A stretch of 64,000 nucleotides of DNA. Origin: Actinomadura rifamycini DSM 43936 (GTDB taxonomy: Bacteria > Actinomycetota > Actinomycetes > Streptosporangiales > Streptosporangiaceae). Positions 26,401-34,301 of this stretch are shown in pieces. The position numbers were made by a program, and so were the translations under genes. The stretch is from assembly GCF_000425065.1 (NCBI RefSeq), contig NZ_AULB01000011.1, forward strand, positions 186,001-250,000. Direction: 5' to 3'. Within the stretch, counting starts at the first letter, position 1, and every line of letters begins with the position of its first letter. Below the pieces are notes generated by a model that ran no database searches, was not told the DNA's origin, and saw only the letters and a program-made list of their open reading frames with translations.

Positions 26401-27473
26401 AGCTGACGGCGCTGACGAGCGTCCCGGTGGCGCGGGAGGCGTGGGACCCCTCGCGCCTGCCCGCCCACCTGCGGATCACGTTCCGCGTCGTCGGCGGCGA
26501 GCCCGGCCGGAAGGGGGCGCGCACCCTCGGCGAGGGCACCGACCTGGACGAGCTGAAGCGCCGCCTCGCGGGCAAGGTGCGGGGGACCCTGGCGAAGGCG
26601 GCGTCGACCGTCGAGCGGACCGGCCTCACCGACTGGACGATCGGCGAGCTGCCCCGCACCTACGAGCGGAAGCAGGCGGGGTACGACGTCAAGGCGTACC
26701 CGGCGCTGACCGACGAGGGCGACGCCGTCGCCGTCCGCATGTACGAGACGGAGGCCGAGCAGCGCCGCGCGATGTGGCGCGGCACCCGCCGCCTCGTCCT
26801 GCTGAACGCGCCGTCGCCGGTGAAGCTCATCCAGAGCCGCCTCACCAACCAGGGCAAGCTGGCGCTCAGCCACAACCCGCACGGCTCGACCGCCGCGCTG
26901 TTCGACGACTGCGTCACCGCCGCCGCCGACCTGCTCATCGCCGAGGCGGGCGGGCCCGCCTGGGACGAGGCCGGGTTCCGCGCCCTGCACGACCGGGTCC
27001 GCGCCGACCTGCACGACGCGACGGCGCGGATCGTCGCGCAGGTCGAGCGGATCCTGGCCGAGGCGCACGAGGCCGACCGCCGCATCCGCGGGACGAAGAG
27101 CATCACGCTCGTCCCGGCGCTGTCGGACGCGCGCGGCCACCTGGAGTCGCTGGTGCGGCCCGGGTTCGTCACCGCGACGGGCGCGGCGCGGCTGCCCGAC
27201 CTCGTCCGCTACCTGCGCGCCCTGCAGGCCAGGCTCGACAAGCTGCCGGAGAACCCGAACCGGGACCGGCTGCTCGCGGGGCAGGTCGAGGCGCTCAAGG
27301 AGGAGTACCGCCGGACGCTGCAGCGGCTGCATCCGGCGCGCCGCGAGGACGAGCCGGTGCGGCACGTCCGGTGGATGATCGAGGAGTTCCGGGTGAGCCT
27401 GTTCGCGCAGCAGCTCGGGACGCGCTACCCCGTGTCGGACAAGCGCATCCGGAAGGCCATGGCGCAGCTGTGA
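23490..27473 (+). CDS. hrpA: ATP-dependent RNA helicase HrpA
   Basis: About 1,327 residues, the usual length for HrpA. A coiled N-terminal segment is followed by the DEAH helicase core with GETGSGKTTQIP (Walker A), TQPRRLAA, DEAHERSLN (DEAH box) and SATID. The second RecA domain has ATNVAETSLTVPGIKYVVD and QRKGRCGR, then HA2/OB and the DUF3418 C-terminal region. In Escherichia coli HrpA resolves stalled ribosomes; here it presumably has a similar RNA role. Start uncertain: TTG 23478, ATG 23490 or GTG 23502. GAGGA lies 5 nt before the last. It is monocistronic, with a hairpin after the stop. Confidence 0.92.
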   Translation: MRTPVRSPLADLRARLPELMTRDRSRLRRRIDGTEKIKDAARRAKVAEEVAAEVAAAERRVERRRAAVPAITYPAELPVSQKKDDILAAVRDHQVVIVAGETGSGKTTQIPKICLELGRGVLGSIGHTQPRRLAARTVADRIAEELGTELGDAVGYKVRFTDRSSDDTLVKLMTDGILLAEIQTDRLLRQYDTLIIDEAHERSLNIDFLLGYIREILPKRPDLKVIITSATIDPERFSRHFGDAPIVEVSGRTYPVEVRYRPVTDPDDPSADPDRDQIQAIIDAVDELGREAPGDVLVFLSGEREIRDTAEALTKHLARQRGTTEVLPLYARLSAAEQHRVFQPHRGRRVVLATNVAETSLTVPGIKYVVDPGTARISRYSHRLKVQRLPIEPVSQASANQRKGRCGRVSEGVCIRLYSEEDFESRPEFTDPEILRTNLASVILQMTALGLGDIAAFPFVEPPDRRNVKAGVDLLHELGAIDPAEKDPRKRLTPLGRRLAQLPIDPRLARMVLEADRNGCVREVLVIAAALSIQDPRERPAEHQQAADEKHRRFADPTSDFLAYLNLWNYLRERQKELSGSAFRRMCKNEFLHFLRIREWQDLHGQLKQVAKSLGVTLNDADAAPDRVHVSLLSGLLSHIGLMDAPGRSERAGRGDPAKREKPRRGHEYIGARGAKFAVFPGSALFKKPPRWVMSAELVETSRLWGRINAKIEPEWVEPLAGHLVKRSYSEPHWSKKQAAVMAREKVTLYGVPIVADRRVNYGSIDPELSRELFIRHALVEGDWETHHRFFHDNRALLDEVEELEHRARRRDILVDDETLFDFYDARIPADVVSGRHFDAWWKKARRTDPDLLGFEKSMLINDSADGVSEADYPDVWKQGPLRLRLTYQFEPGADADGVTVHIPVQVLNQVRPDGFEWQVPGLRAELVTELIRSLPKQLRVNFVPAPDYARKVLDRVAPRSEPLLDALERELTALTSVPVAREAWDPSRLPAHLRITFRVVGGEPGRKGARTLGEGTDLDELKRRLAGKVRGTLAKAASTVERTGLTDWTIGELPRTYERKQAGYDVKAYPALTDEGDAVAVRMYETEAEQRRAMWRGTRRLVLLNAPSPVKLIQSRLTNQGKLALSHNPHGSTAALFDDCVTAAADLLIAEAGGPAWDEAGFRALHDRVRADLHDATARIVAQVERILAEAHEADRRIRGTKSITLVPALSDARGHLESLVRPGFVTATGAARLPDLVRYLRALQARLDKLPENPNRDRLLAGQVEALKEEYRRTLQRLHPARREDEPVRHVRWMIEEFRVSLFAQQLGTRYPVSDKRIRKAMAQL

Positions 27474-27483
27474 CCCGCGTCCT

Positions 27484-27504
27484 CCGCCCCGGGCGCCGGG
27501 GCGG
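27484..27504. terminator. Bidirectional hairpin between hrpA and the zinc-ribbon gene
   Basis: CCGCCCCGG (27484-27492) and CCGGGGCGG (27496-27504) form a perfect 9-bp stem with a GCG loop. It is placed between the convergent stops of hrpA (27473) and the small gene at 27515. It can end transcription in both directions. Confidence 0.6.
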
Positions 27505-27514
27505 GGACGCCGGA

Positions 27515-27739
27515 TCACGCCTGGGCGGAGGCGAACATCTCCAGGTGGCCGCACTTGCGGCACCGGTGCGCGTCGATGCGCCAGCGGTCCTTGCCGAAGC
27601 GTTTCGCGCCGCCGAGGACCCCGAGCTTCAGCGGGCCGGGGATCCAGCGGGCGTAGCCCTTACTGTGCTCGCCGGCGTCCTCGATGAACCCCGGGTCCAG
27701 TTCCGCGCCGTCGCACTGCGTGCACCTGATCGCCGTCAT
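27515..27739 (-). CDS. Small zinc-ribbon protein
   Basis: A 74-residue protein with two Cys pairs, CTQC at 6-9 and CRKC near residue 61, forming a probable zinc ribbon. Between them is a basic, aromatic stretch (GYARWIPGPLKLGVLGGAKRFGKDRW). Small proteins of this kind are common in actinobacteria and have no known function. ATG 27739 is chosen because the frame upstream of it lies in the promoter of the divergent peptidase gene (52 bp between starts). Confidence 0.7.
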   Translation of the reverse strand: MTAIRCTQCDGAELDPGFIEDAGEHSKGYARWIPGPLKLGVLGGAKRFGKDRWRIDAHRCRKCGHLEMFASAQA

Positions 27740-27791
27740 GCCGCGATGGTAGGCGGTTGCACCGGTGATCACGCGGCGATACGACTTGACC

Positions 27792-28748
27792 ATGGAGTTG
27801 CGGGAGTTCTATCCGGCGGTTCGGCCCCATGAGTCCGGATTCCTCGACGTCGGCGGCGGCGAGGAGATCTACTGGGAGGTCTGCGGGAACCCCGGCGGCA
27901 AGGCGGCGGTCTTCCTGCACGGCGGGCCGGGCGGCGGCGTCCTGCCGGACCACCGCCGGTTCTTCGACCCGTCCGCCTACCGGGTCGTGCTGTTCGACCA
28001 GCGCGGCTGCGGGCGCAGCCGCCCGCACGCCGGGGACCCGTCCGTCCCGCTGGAGCGGAACACGACCCCGCACCTGGTCGCCGACATGGAGCGGCTCCGC
28101 GAGCACCTCGGCATCGGCCGCTGGCTCGTCTTCGGCGGAAGCTGGGGCAGCACGCTCGCGCTCGCCTACGCGCAGGCGCACCCCGACCGGGTGACGGAGC
28201 TGGTGCTGCGCGGCGTCTACCTCGTCCGCCCCGAGGACGAGGCGTGGGCGTTCGCCCCCGGCGGCGCGGCGCGGCTCTTCCCCGCCGAGTGGGCGGCGTT
28301 CCGCGACGCCATCCCGGCGGACGAGCGGGACGATCTCGTCGCCGCCTACGGCCGCCGCATCCACCACCCGGACCCGGCGGTCCGGACGCCCGCGGCCCGC
28401 GCGTGGATCGACTGGGAGACGGCGGCCAACACGCTGCTGCCCCTGGCGCCGCCGGACCTGGACGACTCGGCCGTGCTGGCGTTCGCGCGCATCAGCCAGC
28501 ACTACATCGCCGCCGGCGGGTTCCTGCCGCCCGAGGGCCTCCTCGCGGGCGTCGACCGGATCCGGCACGTCCCGGCCGTCGTCGTGAACGGCCGCTACGA
28601 CATGAAGACCCCGCCCGACCAGGCGTGGGAGCTGCACCGGGCGTGGCCCGAGGCGGAGTTCCACATCGTCGAGGACGCGGGGCACGGCGGGTCCGAACCG
28701 GGCGTCCGGCACCGGCTGATCGAGGCGACCGACGCCTTCCGGCCCTGA
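27792..28748 (+). CDS. pip: Proline iminopeptidase
   Basis: A 318-residue alpha/beta-hydrolase of peptidase family S33. It has the HGGPGGG oxyanion segment, FDQRGCGRSRPH, the nucleophile elbow GGSWGSTLALAYAQ, an Asp in VNGRYDMKTP and a His in EDAGHGGSEP, completing the triad. It releases N-terminal proline from peptides in the cytoplasm. The length is typical. It stands alone; the start is ATG 27792, in a short divergent spacer shared with the zinc-ribbon gene. Confidence 0.9.
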   Translation: MELREFYPAVRPHESGFLDVGGGEEIYWEVCGNPGGKAAVFLHGGPGGGVLPDHRRFFDPSAYRVVLFDQRGCGRSRPHAGDPSVPLERNTTPHLVADMERLREHLGIGRWLVFGGSWGSTLALAYAQAHPDRVTELVLRGVYLVRPEDEAWAFAPGGAARLFPAEWAAFRDAIPADERDDLVAAYGRRIHHPDPAVRTPAARAWIDWETAANTLLPLAPPDLDDSAVLAFARISQHYIAAGGFLPPEGLLAGVDRIRHVPAVVVNGRYDMKTPPDQAWELHRAWPEAEFHIVEDAGHGGSEPGVRHRLIEATDAFRP

Positions 28749-28897
28749 CCACGGGACGTCGCGGCGGCGGCGGGGCGGCGCCCGGGCCGTCCGGTCGGCG
28801 GCCCGGGCCGTTTTCCGTCGCCGGGTGCGTCGTGGCGGCCCCACAACTGCCACCCAAGTCACTGCGGCCACGCCGACTAGTGCGTATCGTTCATTCC

Positions 28898-30421
28898 ATG
28901 CCTAACAGCCAAGAGCGCGACAATAGCGGCCCGCAGGAGACGGCCGCGACGTCTTCTGCCGCGGTCCCCCGGGGACCGGGCGGCGACGTCGGCGCGTCCG
29001 GGGGATCGGGGGAGACCGCGGTGGCCCGCATGGGAGACCCCGTCGCGGTGTGGCCGTGCGCGAACTGCGGGCGCCCCGTGCCGCAGCCGGTCGGAGCGAC
29101 CCGCGTCGTCCGCTACTGCCAGGACGACGACGGCACGTGCGCCCGCGAGGCGCGCGAGCGCCGGGAGCGCGGCCGGGACGCGCCGGGCCTCACCGGGCAC
29201 GTCGCCTCCACCTGGGAGATGGTCGAGCGGCTGGAGAAGGCCGCCGACGTGCTCGCCGAGTCGCTGACCTCCGAGCTGAGCGTCGCCGGGGTGGAGCGGC
29301 GCGTCGCCGAGGTGCGCGCCGAGGCCGCCCGCGAGCTCGCCGTCGCGCAGAGCGAGCGGGACGCGTCGCAGCGCCGGGCCGAGGAGGCGTGGCAGGAGGC
29401 GACGTCCGCCCGCCACCGCGCGGAGAACGCGGAGCGGGACGCCGAGCGGGCCCGCGAGGAGGCCAGGCTCGCGACCGCCAAGCGGGACGCCGCCCAGCAG
29501 GCATGGGAGGAGGCGCACCAGATCGCGCAGCAGTCGATGACCGCGAAGCTGGCCGCCGAGAGCGAGCGGGACCGCGTCGCCGCCCGCGAGGCCGAGCTGC
29601 TGGCGGCGCTGGAGAGCGCCCGGGCCGAGCTCGTCGAGCTGCACGCCAAGGTGTCGGAGGCGGAGAGCGGCGCCGAGGCGCAGCGCGTCGAGGCGGCCGT
29701 CGCCAAGCAGGGTGCCGAGGACCTGCGCAACGCGATGCGGGACGCCGAGGCGCAGCGGCAGCGCGCGATGCAGGCCGCCAGCAAGGCGGAGGCCGAGCGC
29801 AGCGCCGCGCTGCGCGCCCAGTCCGAGGCCGAGGCCGAGGTCGTCCGCGTGCAGGCCCGCGCCGACGAGGCCGTCAAGGAGCGCGACGCCGCGCAGGCGC
29901 AGGCGCAGGCCGCGGCGGCCGAACGGGACGAGCTGACCGGCCGGCTGAACGACCAGGCGACGCAGCTGCGGCAGCTGTCGCAGTCGGTCGCCGACCAGCA
30001 GGCCGCGCTCACCGCGCTGGCCGAGGAGCGCGACGCGGCCCGCGCCGAGGCCGACCGCGCCCGCCGCCAGGTGGACCAGTTCACCCAGGGCACCCTGTCG
30101 CCGGGCGCCCCGCAGGGCGGCCGGCTGCAGAGCGGGCAGATGCAGAGCACCGCCATGCAGAACGGCGCGCCCCCGCACGGCCCGCAGGTGCCGGGCATGC
30201 CCCCGGGCCCGCCGCCGATCGGCGGCCCCGTCCAGGGCGGCCCCGTCCAAAGCGGCACCGTCCAGGGCGGCACCGGGCCGCACGGGGCCCCGGGCGCCGC
30301 CTCCTACCCGCTGCCCGGCCAGAACGGCGCGCAGACCGGGGCCCAGAACGGACTCCAGGCCGACCAGGGCCGCGCCGTGAACGGCTCGGACCGGGAGGAC
30401 CCCCTGTTCACCGGCCCGTGA
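28898..30421 (+). CDS. Zinc-binding, long coiled-coil protein of unknown function
   Basis: A 507-residue protein with three parts. An acidic/Ser-rich leader with a four-Cys zinc motif (CANC near residue 53, then YCQDDDGTCAREAR near 75) comes first. About 270 residues of almost uninterrupted Ala/Glu/Arg/Gln coiled coil (about 105-395) follow. The C-terminal tail is rich in Gly, Pro, Gln and Asn with repeated QNGAQ/VQGG motifs. There is no signal peptide or membrane segment. The shape suggests a cytoplasmic scaffold or a KfrA/SMC-like structural protein. Function unknown; monocistronic and followed by a hairpin. Confidence 0.75.
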   Translation: MPNSQERDNSGPQETAATSSAAVPRGPGGDVGASGGSGETAVARMGDPVAVWPCANCGRPVPQPVGATRVVRYCQDDDGTCAREARERRERGRDAPGLTGHVASTWEMVERLEKAADVLAESLTSELSVAGVERRVAEVRAEAARELAVAQSERDASQRRAEEAWQEATSARHRAENAERDAERAREEARLATAKRDAAQQAWEEAHQIAQQSMTAKLAAESERDRVAAREAELLAALESARAELVELHAKVSEAESGAEAQRVEAAVAKQGAEDLRNAMRDAEAQRQRAMQAASKAEAERSAALRAQSEAEAEVVRVQARADEAVKERDAAQAQAQAAAAERDELTGRLNDQATQLRQLSQSVADQQAALTALAEERDAARAEADRARRQVDQFTQGTLSPGAPQGGRLQSGQMQSTAMQNGAPPHGPQVPGMPPGPPPIGGPVQGGPVQSGTVQGGTGPHGAPGAASYPLPGQNGAQTGAQNGLQADQGRAVNGSDREDPLFTGP

Positions 30422-30438
30422 CCCGCGCCCGCGGGCCC

Positions 30439-30469
30439 GCCCGGCGGCACGGACGCCCGGCCGCCGGGC
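30439..30469. terminator. Bidirectional hairpin after the coiled-coil gene
   Basis: GCCCGGCGGC (30439-30448) pairs perfectly with GCCGCCGGGC (30460-30469) across an 11-nt loop. It lies between convergent stops at 30421 and 30476. Confidence 0.55.
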
Positions 30470-30475
30470 CCCGGA

Positions 30476-31165
30476 TCAGCTCCCGAACCGCTCCGGGTCG
30501 ATCTCGATCCAGATCTGCTCGGCGCGGCCCAGCAGCCGGCCGTCCGCCCCGTACAGCGCCGTCGCCGTGTGCGTCTTGCGGCCCTCGCGGCTGCGCGTCG
30601 CCCCCATGACGACGCAGCGCTCCCCGGCGGCGGGCACGTCGGACACCTGCGCGGTCATCGTGCCGAGCACCGCCGGCCGGGCGGCGACGTCGAACGACCA
30701 GGCGCCCGGGCAGTCCAGCGCGGCCCACACCAGCTCCCGCGCGGGGGCCTCCTCGGGCGTCCACGGCGCCGCGACCGTGTCCTCGGCGACCGCCCCCGGC
30801 TCCAGCCGCAGCCCGTCGCCGGGCTCGCGGTCCGGGCCGCACACGAAGCAGCCGGGGAACGGGTTGTTCCCCGCCGCCCGGTACTTCTCCGCGGCCAGTT
30901 CCGCCTCCTCGAACGGGACGCCCGGGACCGGCGGCACCACGATCGCGCCCGCCAGCGCCTCGGCGACCAGCCGCTCGCCGTCCCACAGCCGGACGCTGTG
31001 CCACCGCTCGTCCTCCGCCGTCACGGTCAGCTCGGTGTCCAGCGGCGGAGGCCGCCGCAGGGTCACCGTGACGGTGTCGGTGGGCACCCGCTTCGCCAGG
31101 AGCCCCGCCACGTAGCCGCCGTTGCCCGACTCGTCCGGGCCGTGGAACCGTCTCTCGATGATCAC
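30476..31165 (-). CDS. Hotdog-fold thioesterase-like protein
   Basis: A 229-residue protein with an N-terminal hotdog half (GNGGYVAGLLAKRV) and a C-terminal half (DCPGAWSF, VVMGATRSREGRKTHTATALYG). This matches acyl-CoA thioesterase-family proteins of actinobacteria. CFVCG in the centre is a conserved Cys pair of this group. It probably hydrolyses or binds an acyl-CoA; substrate unknown. It stands alone, convergent with the coiled-coil gene. Confidence 0.65.
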   Translation of the reverse strand: MIIERRFHGPDESGNGGYVAGLLAKRVPTDTVTVTLRRPPPLDTELTVTAEDERWHSVRLWDGERLVAEALAGAIVVPPVPGVPFEEAELAAEKYRAAGNNPFPGCFVCGPDREPGDGLRLEPGAVAEDTVAAPWTPEEAPARELVWAALDCPGAWSFDVAARPAVLGTMTAQVSDVPAAGERCVVMGATRSREGRKTHTATALYGADGRLLGRAEQIWIEIDPERFGS

Positions 31166-31302
31166 TTGCCGTTTCCCCCGTGCTCACGATCCACCCCAAA
31201 AACGGGACCGATCATAATGAGCCGGTCGGACGTCCGAAGCGCCGACCCCGTCCGCGACGGCGGAACGGTCCGGCGGGCGGCGGCCGGACGGCGGGCGGCG
31301 GC

Positions 31303-31818
31303 TCAGACGGCGCGCGACGGCTGCGGGCGGCCCGGCCGGGTGGTGAAGAAGACCGACAGCGACCCCCGCAGGCGCGCTCGGACGGTCTCCTCGTCCACGG
31401 GCCCGTCCGGGCGGACGGGCGTGCGGTCCAGGGCGCGGGCGATGAGCCGGTCGACGTTGCGGTCGGCGACGAGCACCGAGCACGTGTCGCACGCGTACCA
31501 CGGGTACAGCATGTTGAGGACGGCGACCGCGGTGTCGTCGTCCGACAGGTGCGTGGTGTCCAGCTCGACCTCGAACATGTCGGTGTCCTCGGGGTCGAGC
31601 GTGGGGTAGTACAGCCAGCTCGTCTCCGGGCCCCCGCAGAAGTCGCACGCCCGGTCCTGCGCGGCGGGCTCGCCCACCGCGAGCTCCAGCTCGTGGTCCC
31701 ACGGCTCCACCCTGCGGTTGTGGCGGTAGCCGACGCCGTCGAGCGATCCCTCGCGGTTGTGCGTGACGTCGTGCACCTCGCCGCCGCAGCGGGCGCACAT
31801 GAAGCCGATGTCCTCCAT
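31303..31818 (-). CDS. Conserved protein with two zinc-type Cys clusters
   Basis: A 171-residue soluble protein. Cys pairs CARC (about 8-11), CDFC (about 60-63) and CDTC (about 113-116) suggest one or two structural zinc sites. LYYPTLDPEDTDMFEVELDT and an Arg/Asp-rich C-terminus are also visible. No catalytic motif is recognised. ATG 31818 has GGGAGGGAC upstream. It is not in an obvious operon. Function unknown. Confidence 0.65.
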   Translation of the reverse strand: MEDIGFMCARCGGEVHDVTHNREGSLDGVGYRHNRRVEPWDHELELAVGEPAAQDRACDFCGGPETSWLYYPTLDPEDTDMFEVELDTTHLSDDDTAVAVLNMLYPWYACDTCSVLVADRNVDRLIARALDRTPVRPDGPVDEETVRARLRGSLSVFFTTRPGRPQPSRAV

Positions 31819-32051
31819 GTCCCTCCCCTGATCGCTGAGGCACCGGCTCTCACAGTATCCGTCCGGAGGCTCCCGTTGTACCCGGGTGCCGGGCGGTGCG
31901 GATAAGTTGGAGATCTTCCCCGACGCCCGCGCCCGGCGATCCCGGCCTCCGCCCGCGTCCGTCCCGCTCCGGCGCGCCCCGCGGTCCGCGTCCCCGCGAC
32001 CCGGTGTTCCATGCCCCTCCCCGCGCGCCCGCACCCTGATCGGAGGTCCCG

Positions 32052-32852
32052 ATGCCCCCCGCCGCGCCCGGTGTCGTCCTGAACGCCGACAAGATCGATC
32101 TGGTCCGCGAGCGCCGACTCCTGCTCGACCGGGTGAGCATGACGGTGCTGCGCGGCGAGCACTGGGCGCTGCTCGGCCCGAACGGCGCCGGCAAGAGCAC
32201 CCTGCTCGGCATCCTCGGCGCCTACGCCCATCCCACGCGCGGCTCCGCCGAGATCCTCGGCCACCGCCTCGGCCGCGTCGACGTGCAGCGGCTCCGCAGG
32301 ATGATCGGCCACGTCAACCCCCGGCACCCGCTGGAGTCGGCGCGGACGGTCCGCGAGATCGTCCTCACCGGCGCCACCGGCACGATCGAGCCGGTGCCGC
32401 GCTGGACGCCGTCCGCCGGCGAGCTGCGCCGCGCCGACGAGCTGATCGCGCTGCTGGGCCTGGCGCACCGCGCCGACGCCCGCTGGCCGAACCTGTCGCA
32501 GGGGGAGCGCGGCCGGTCGCTGATCGCGCGGGCGCTGCTGCCCGACCCGCCGCTGCTGCTCCTCGACGAGCCCGCCACCGGCCTGGACGTCGCCGCGCGC
32601 GAGCGGCTGCTCGCGAGCATCGACCGGCTCCGCGCGGACCGGCCCGACCTGGCGACCGTGCTCGTCACCCACCACCTGGAGGAACTGCCGACCAGCACCA
32701 GCCACGCCCTGCTCCTGCGGGAGGGGCGGGTGCTGGCGTCCGGGGCCGCCGCGGACGTGCTCACCACCGAGTCCGTCAGCGAGTGCTTCGACCACCCGAT
32801 CACGATCACCCGGCACGGCGGCCGCTGGGCCGCGACCGCCGGGCCCGCGTAG
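32052..32852 (+). CDS. Stand-alone ABC transporter ATP-binding protein (ModF/PhrA-like)
   Basis: A 266-residue ABC ATPase. Walker A is GPNGAGKST, the signature LSQGERGRSLIARALL, Walker B LLLLDEPATGLD, and the switch His lies in LVTHHLEELP. The pattern 'HWALLGPNGAGKSTLL' with 'THHLEELP' resembles the ModF/PhrA single-domain ATPases. No permease or binding-protein gene is adjacent, so it either serves a remote permease or has a non-transport role. Confidence 0.8.
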   Translation: MPPAAPGVVLNADKIDLVRERRLLLDRVSMTVLRGEHWALLGPNGAGKSTLLGILGAYAHPTRGSAEILGHRLGRVDVQRLRRMIGHVNPRHPLESARTVREIVLTGATGTIEPVPRWTPSAGELRRADELIALLGLAHRADARWPNLSQGERGRSLIARALLPDPPLLLLDEPATGLDVAARERLLASIDRLRADRPDLATVLVTHHLEELPTSTSHALLLREGRVLASGAAADVLTTESVSECFDHPITITRHGGRWAATAGPA

Positions 32853-32879
32853 CCGCCGCCCCGCCGGTCGGCCCGCCCG

Positions 32880-34301
32880 TCAGCCCGCCGCGACCCGGTG
32901 CCGGGCCAGGTGCGCGAGGACCGACTGGTTCGCCTCCCAGCCGTCCGGGAACTTCACCGGGACGCCCAGGTGGACGGGCTCGGCCGACGGGTGGGCGTCC
33001 AGCAGCTCGGGGATGCCCGCCCGCGCCACCACGATGCACGCGTGCCGGTGCCGCGACGCCAGCACGCACAGCCGCCCCGACTCCAGGTGGAACGCGGTGG
33101 CGTCGCGGCGGCCCGACAGCGGGTGCAGGACGACCGTGACGTCGTACTCGCGGCCCTGCAGGCGGTTCGCGGTGTCGACGGTGATCCCCGCGCCGTGCGG
33201 GCCGAGCGCCGCGCGGATCGCGGTGACCTGGTCGCGGTGCGCCGCGCCGATCGCGACGCGCGCCGCGTCCACCTGCGCCGTCCCCTTCTCCGAGTGCGCG
33301 ACCGGGCCGCGCTGCAGCAGCCGGACGGCCAGCGCCGCCGTCGCCCGGACCGCCTCGGAGTCGGTGCGCAGCGTGTGCCGCGCGGGCAGCTCGAACAGCG
33401 CCCAGCCGGTGGCCGCGGCCTCCTCCAGCGCCCGGTCGTAGGTGGTGCCCATGCCGCCCGCGGAGAACTCGAGTCGCCGGTCGTCCGGGCCCGTCCCGGC
33501 CCGGAACGGCGTGAACGGGTAGAAGGCGTCCGCGACGACCGGCGCCGCCGACGCCGGCAGCCGCCACGACACCGGCAGCCGGTGGACCGGAAGGTCCGGA
33601 TTGTGGGCGAGCAGGACGGACACGGCGCTGCGCATCGGGTCCCACGCGAGGCCCGCCCAGCGCTCGACCTCGACCGTGGAGAACGGGTCGAGCTGGCCGG
33701 GGTCGCCCACGAACAGCGCCCGCTCGAACCGCCCGGCGATGCGCAGCAGCATGTCCGAGCGCATCTGGTACGCCTCGTCGACGATCGCCCACGGCCACGA
33801 GCCGTCCGACAGCGTCGCCCACTTCGCGGCCGTCGCGATCACCACGGCCTGCTCGGCGAGGTCCCCCGCCTTCTGCCGCACCTGCACCTGCGGATGGGCC
33901 AGCACCCGCTCGGACGGCACGTACTGCGACGCCGACAGGCGGCCGATCGTCAGCCGCGGATGCGCGTCGGCGATCCGCTCGATGAGGTCGTCGACCTGCT
34001 CGTTCGTCTGCGCGACGATCATCAGCCGCTCGCCCGCGTCCGCCAGGTGCCCGGCGGCCCGCACCACCAGCGTGGACTTGCCCGCGCCGGGCGGGGAGTC
34101 GACGACGACGCCGCGGTGGGCGCCCGACAGGTCCGCCAGGACGGCGTCGACGACGCGGGCCGCCGCCTTCCCCGGGTCCTCCGCCGGGACCCCGGCGGCC
34201 CCTCCGTCCGGACGTCCCGCGGGCGCGGGGGCGGGCGACGGCACCGGCGTCAGGCGGCGCGTCCCCGGCGCGATCCGGTCCGTCGTCTCGCCCGTGGTCA
34301 T
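32880..34301 (-). CDS. SF1-type helicase/ATPase of the four-gene nuclease operon
   Basis: A 473-residue helicase. Walker A is SPPGAGKSTLV, motif II VDEAYQ (DEAY), motif III LFVGDPGQLDPF, motif IV near PVSWRLP, motif V TANRLQGREYDVTVVL and motif VI ASRHRHACIVVAR. This is the UPF1/Dna2-like SF1B motif set. The first ~45 residues are Pro/Gly-rich and disordered. It is last gene of a four-gene operon and overlaps the 496-residue protein by 4 nt (ATGA; ATG 34307 is an alternative). With the Fe-S nuclease two genes upstream it forms, as separate chains, the two activities joined in Dna2. Confidence 0.82.
   Translation of the reverse strand: MTTGETTDRIAPGTRRLTPVPSPAPAPAGRPDGGAAGVPAEDPGKAAARVVDAVLADLSGAHRGVVVDSPPGAGKSTLVVRAAGHLADAGERLMIVAQTNEQVDDLIERIADAHPRLTIGRLSASQYVPSERVLAHPQVQVRQKAGDLAEQAVVIATAAKWATLSDGSWPWAIVDEAYQMRSDMLLRIAGRFERALFVGDPGQLDPFSTVEVERWAGLAWDPMRSAVSVLLAHNPDLPVHRLPVSWRLPASAAPVVADAFYPFTPFRAGTGPDDRRLEFSAGGMGTTYDRALEEAAATGWALFELPARHTLRTDSEAVRATAALAVRLLQRGPVAHSEKGTAQVDAARVAIGAAHRDQVTAIRAALGPHGAGITVDTANRLQGREYDVTVVLHPLSGRRDATAFHLESGRLCVLASRHRHACIVVARAGIPELLDAHPSAEPVHLGVPVKFPDGWEANQSVLAHLARHRVAAG

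Noticed and set aside
23481..27563. 1,360-codon open frame on the - strand opposite hrpA, and similar long frames (for example 202-2646 and 59147-62269)
   Set aside because: These are GC-driven shadows. They lack domain signatures and normal residue composition, while the opposite strand encodes well-recognised proteins.
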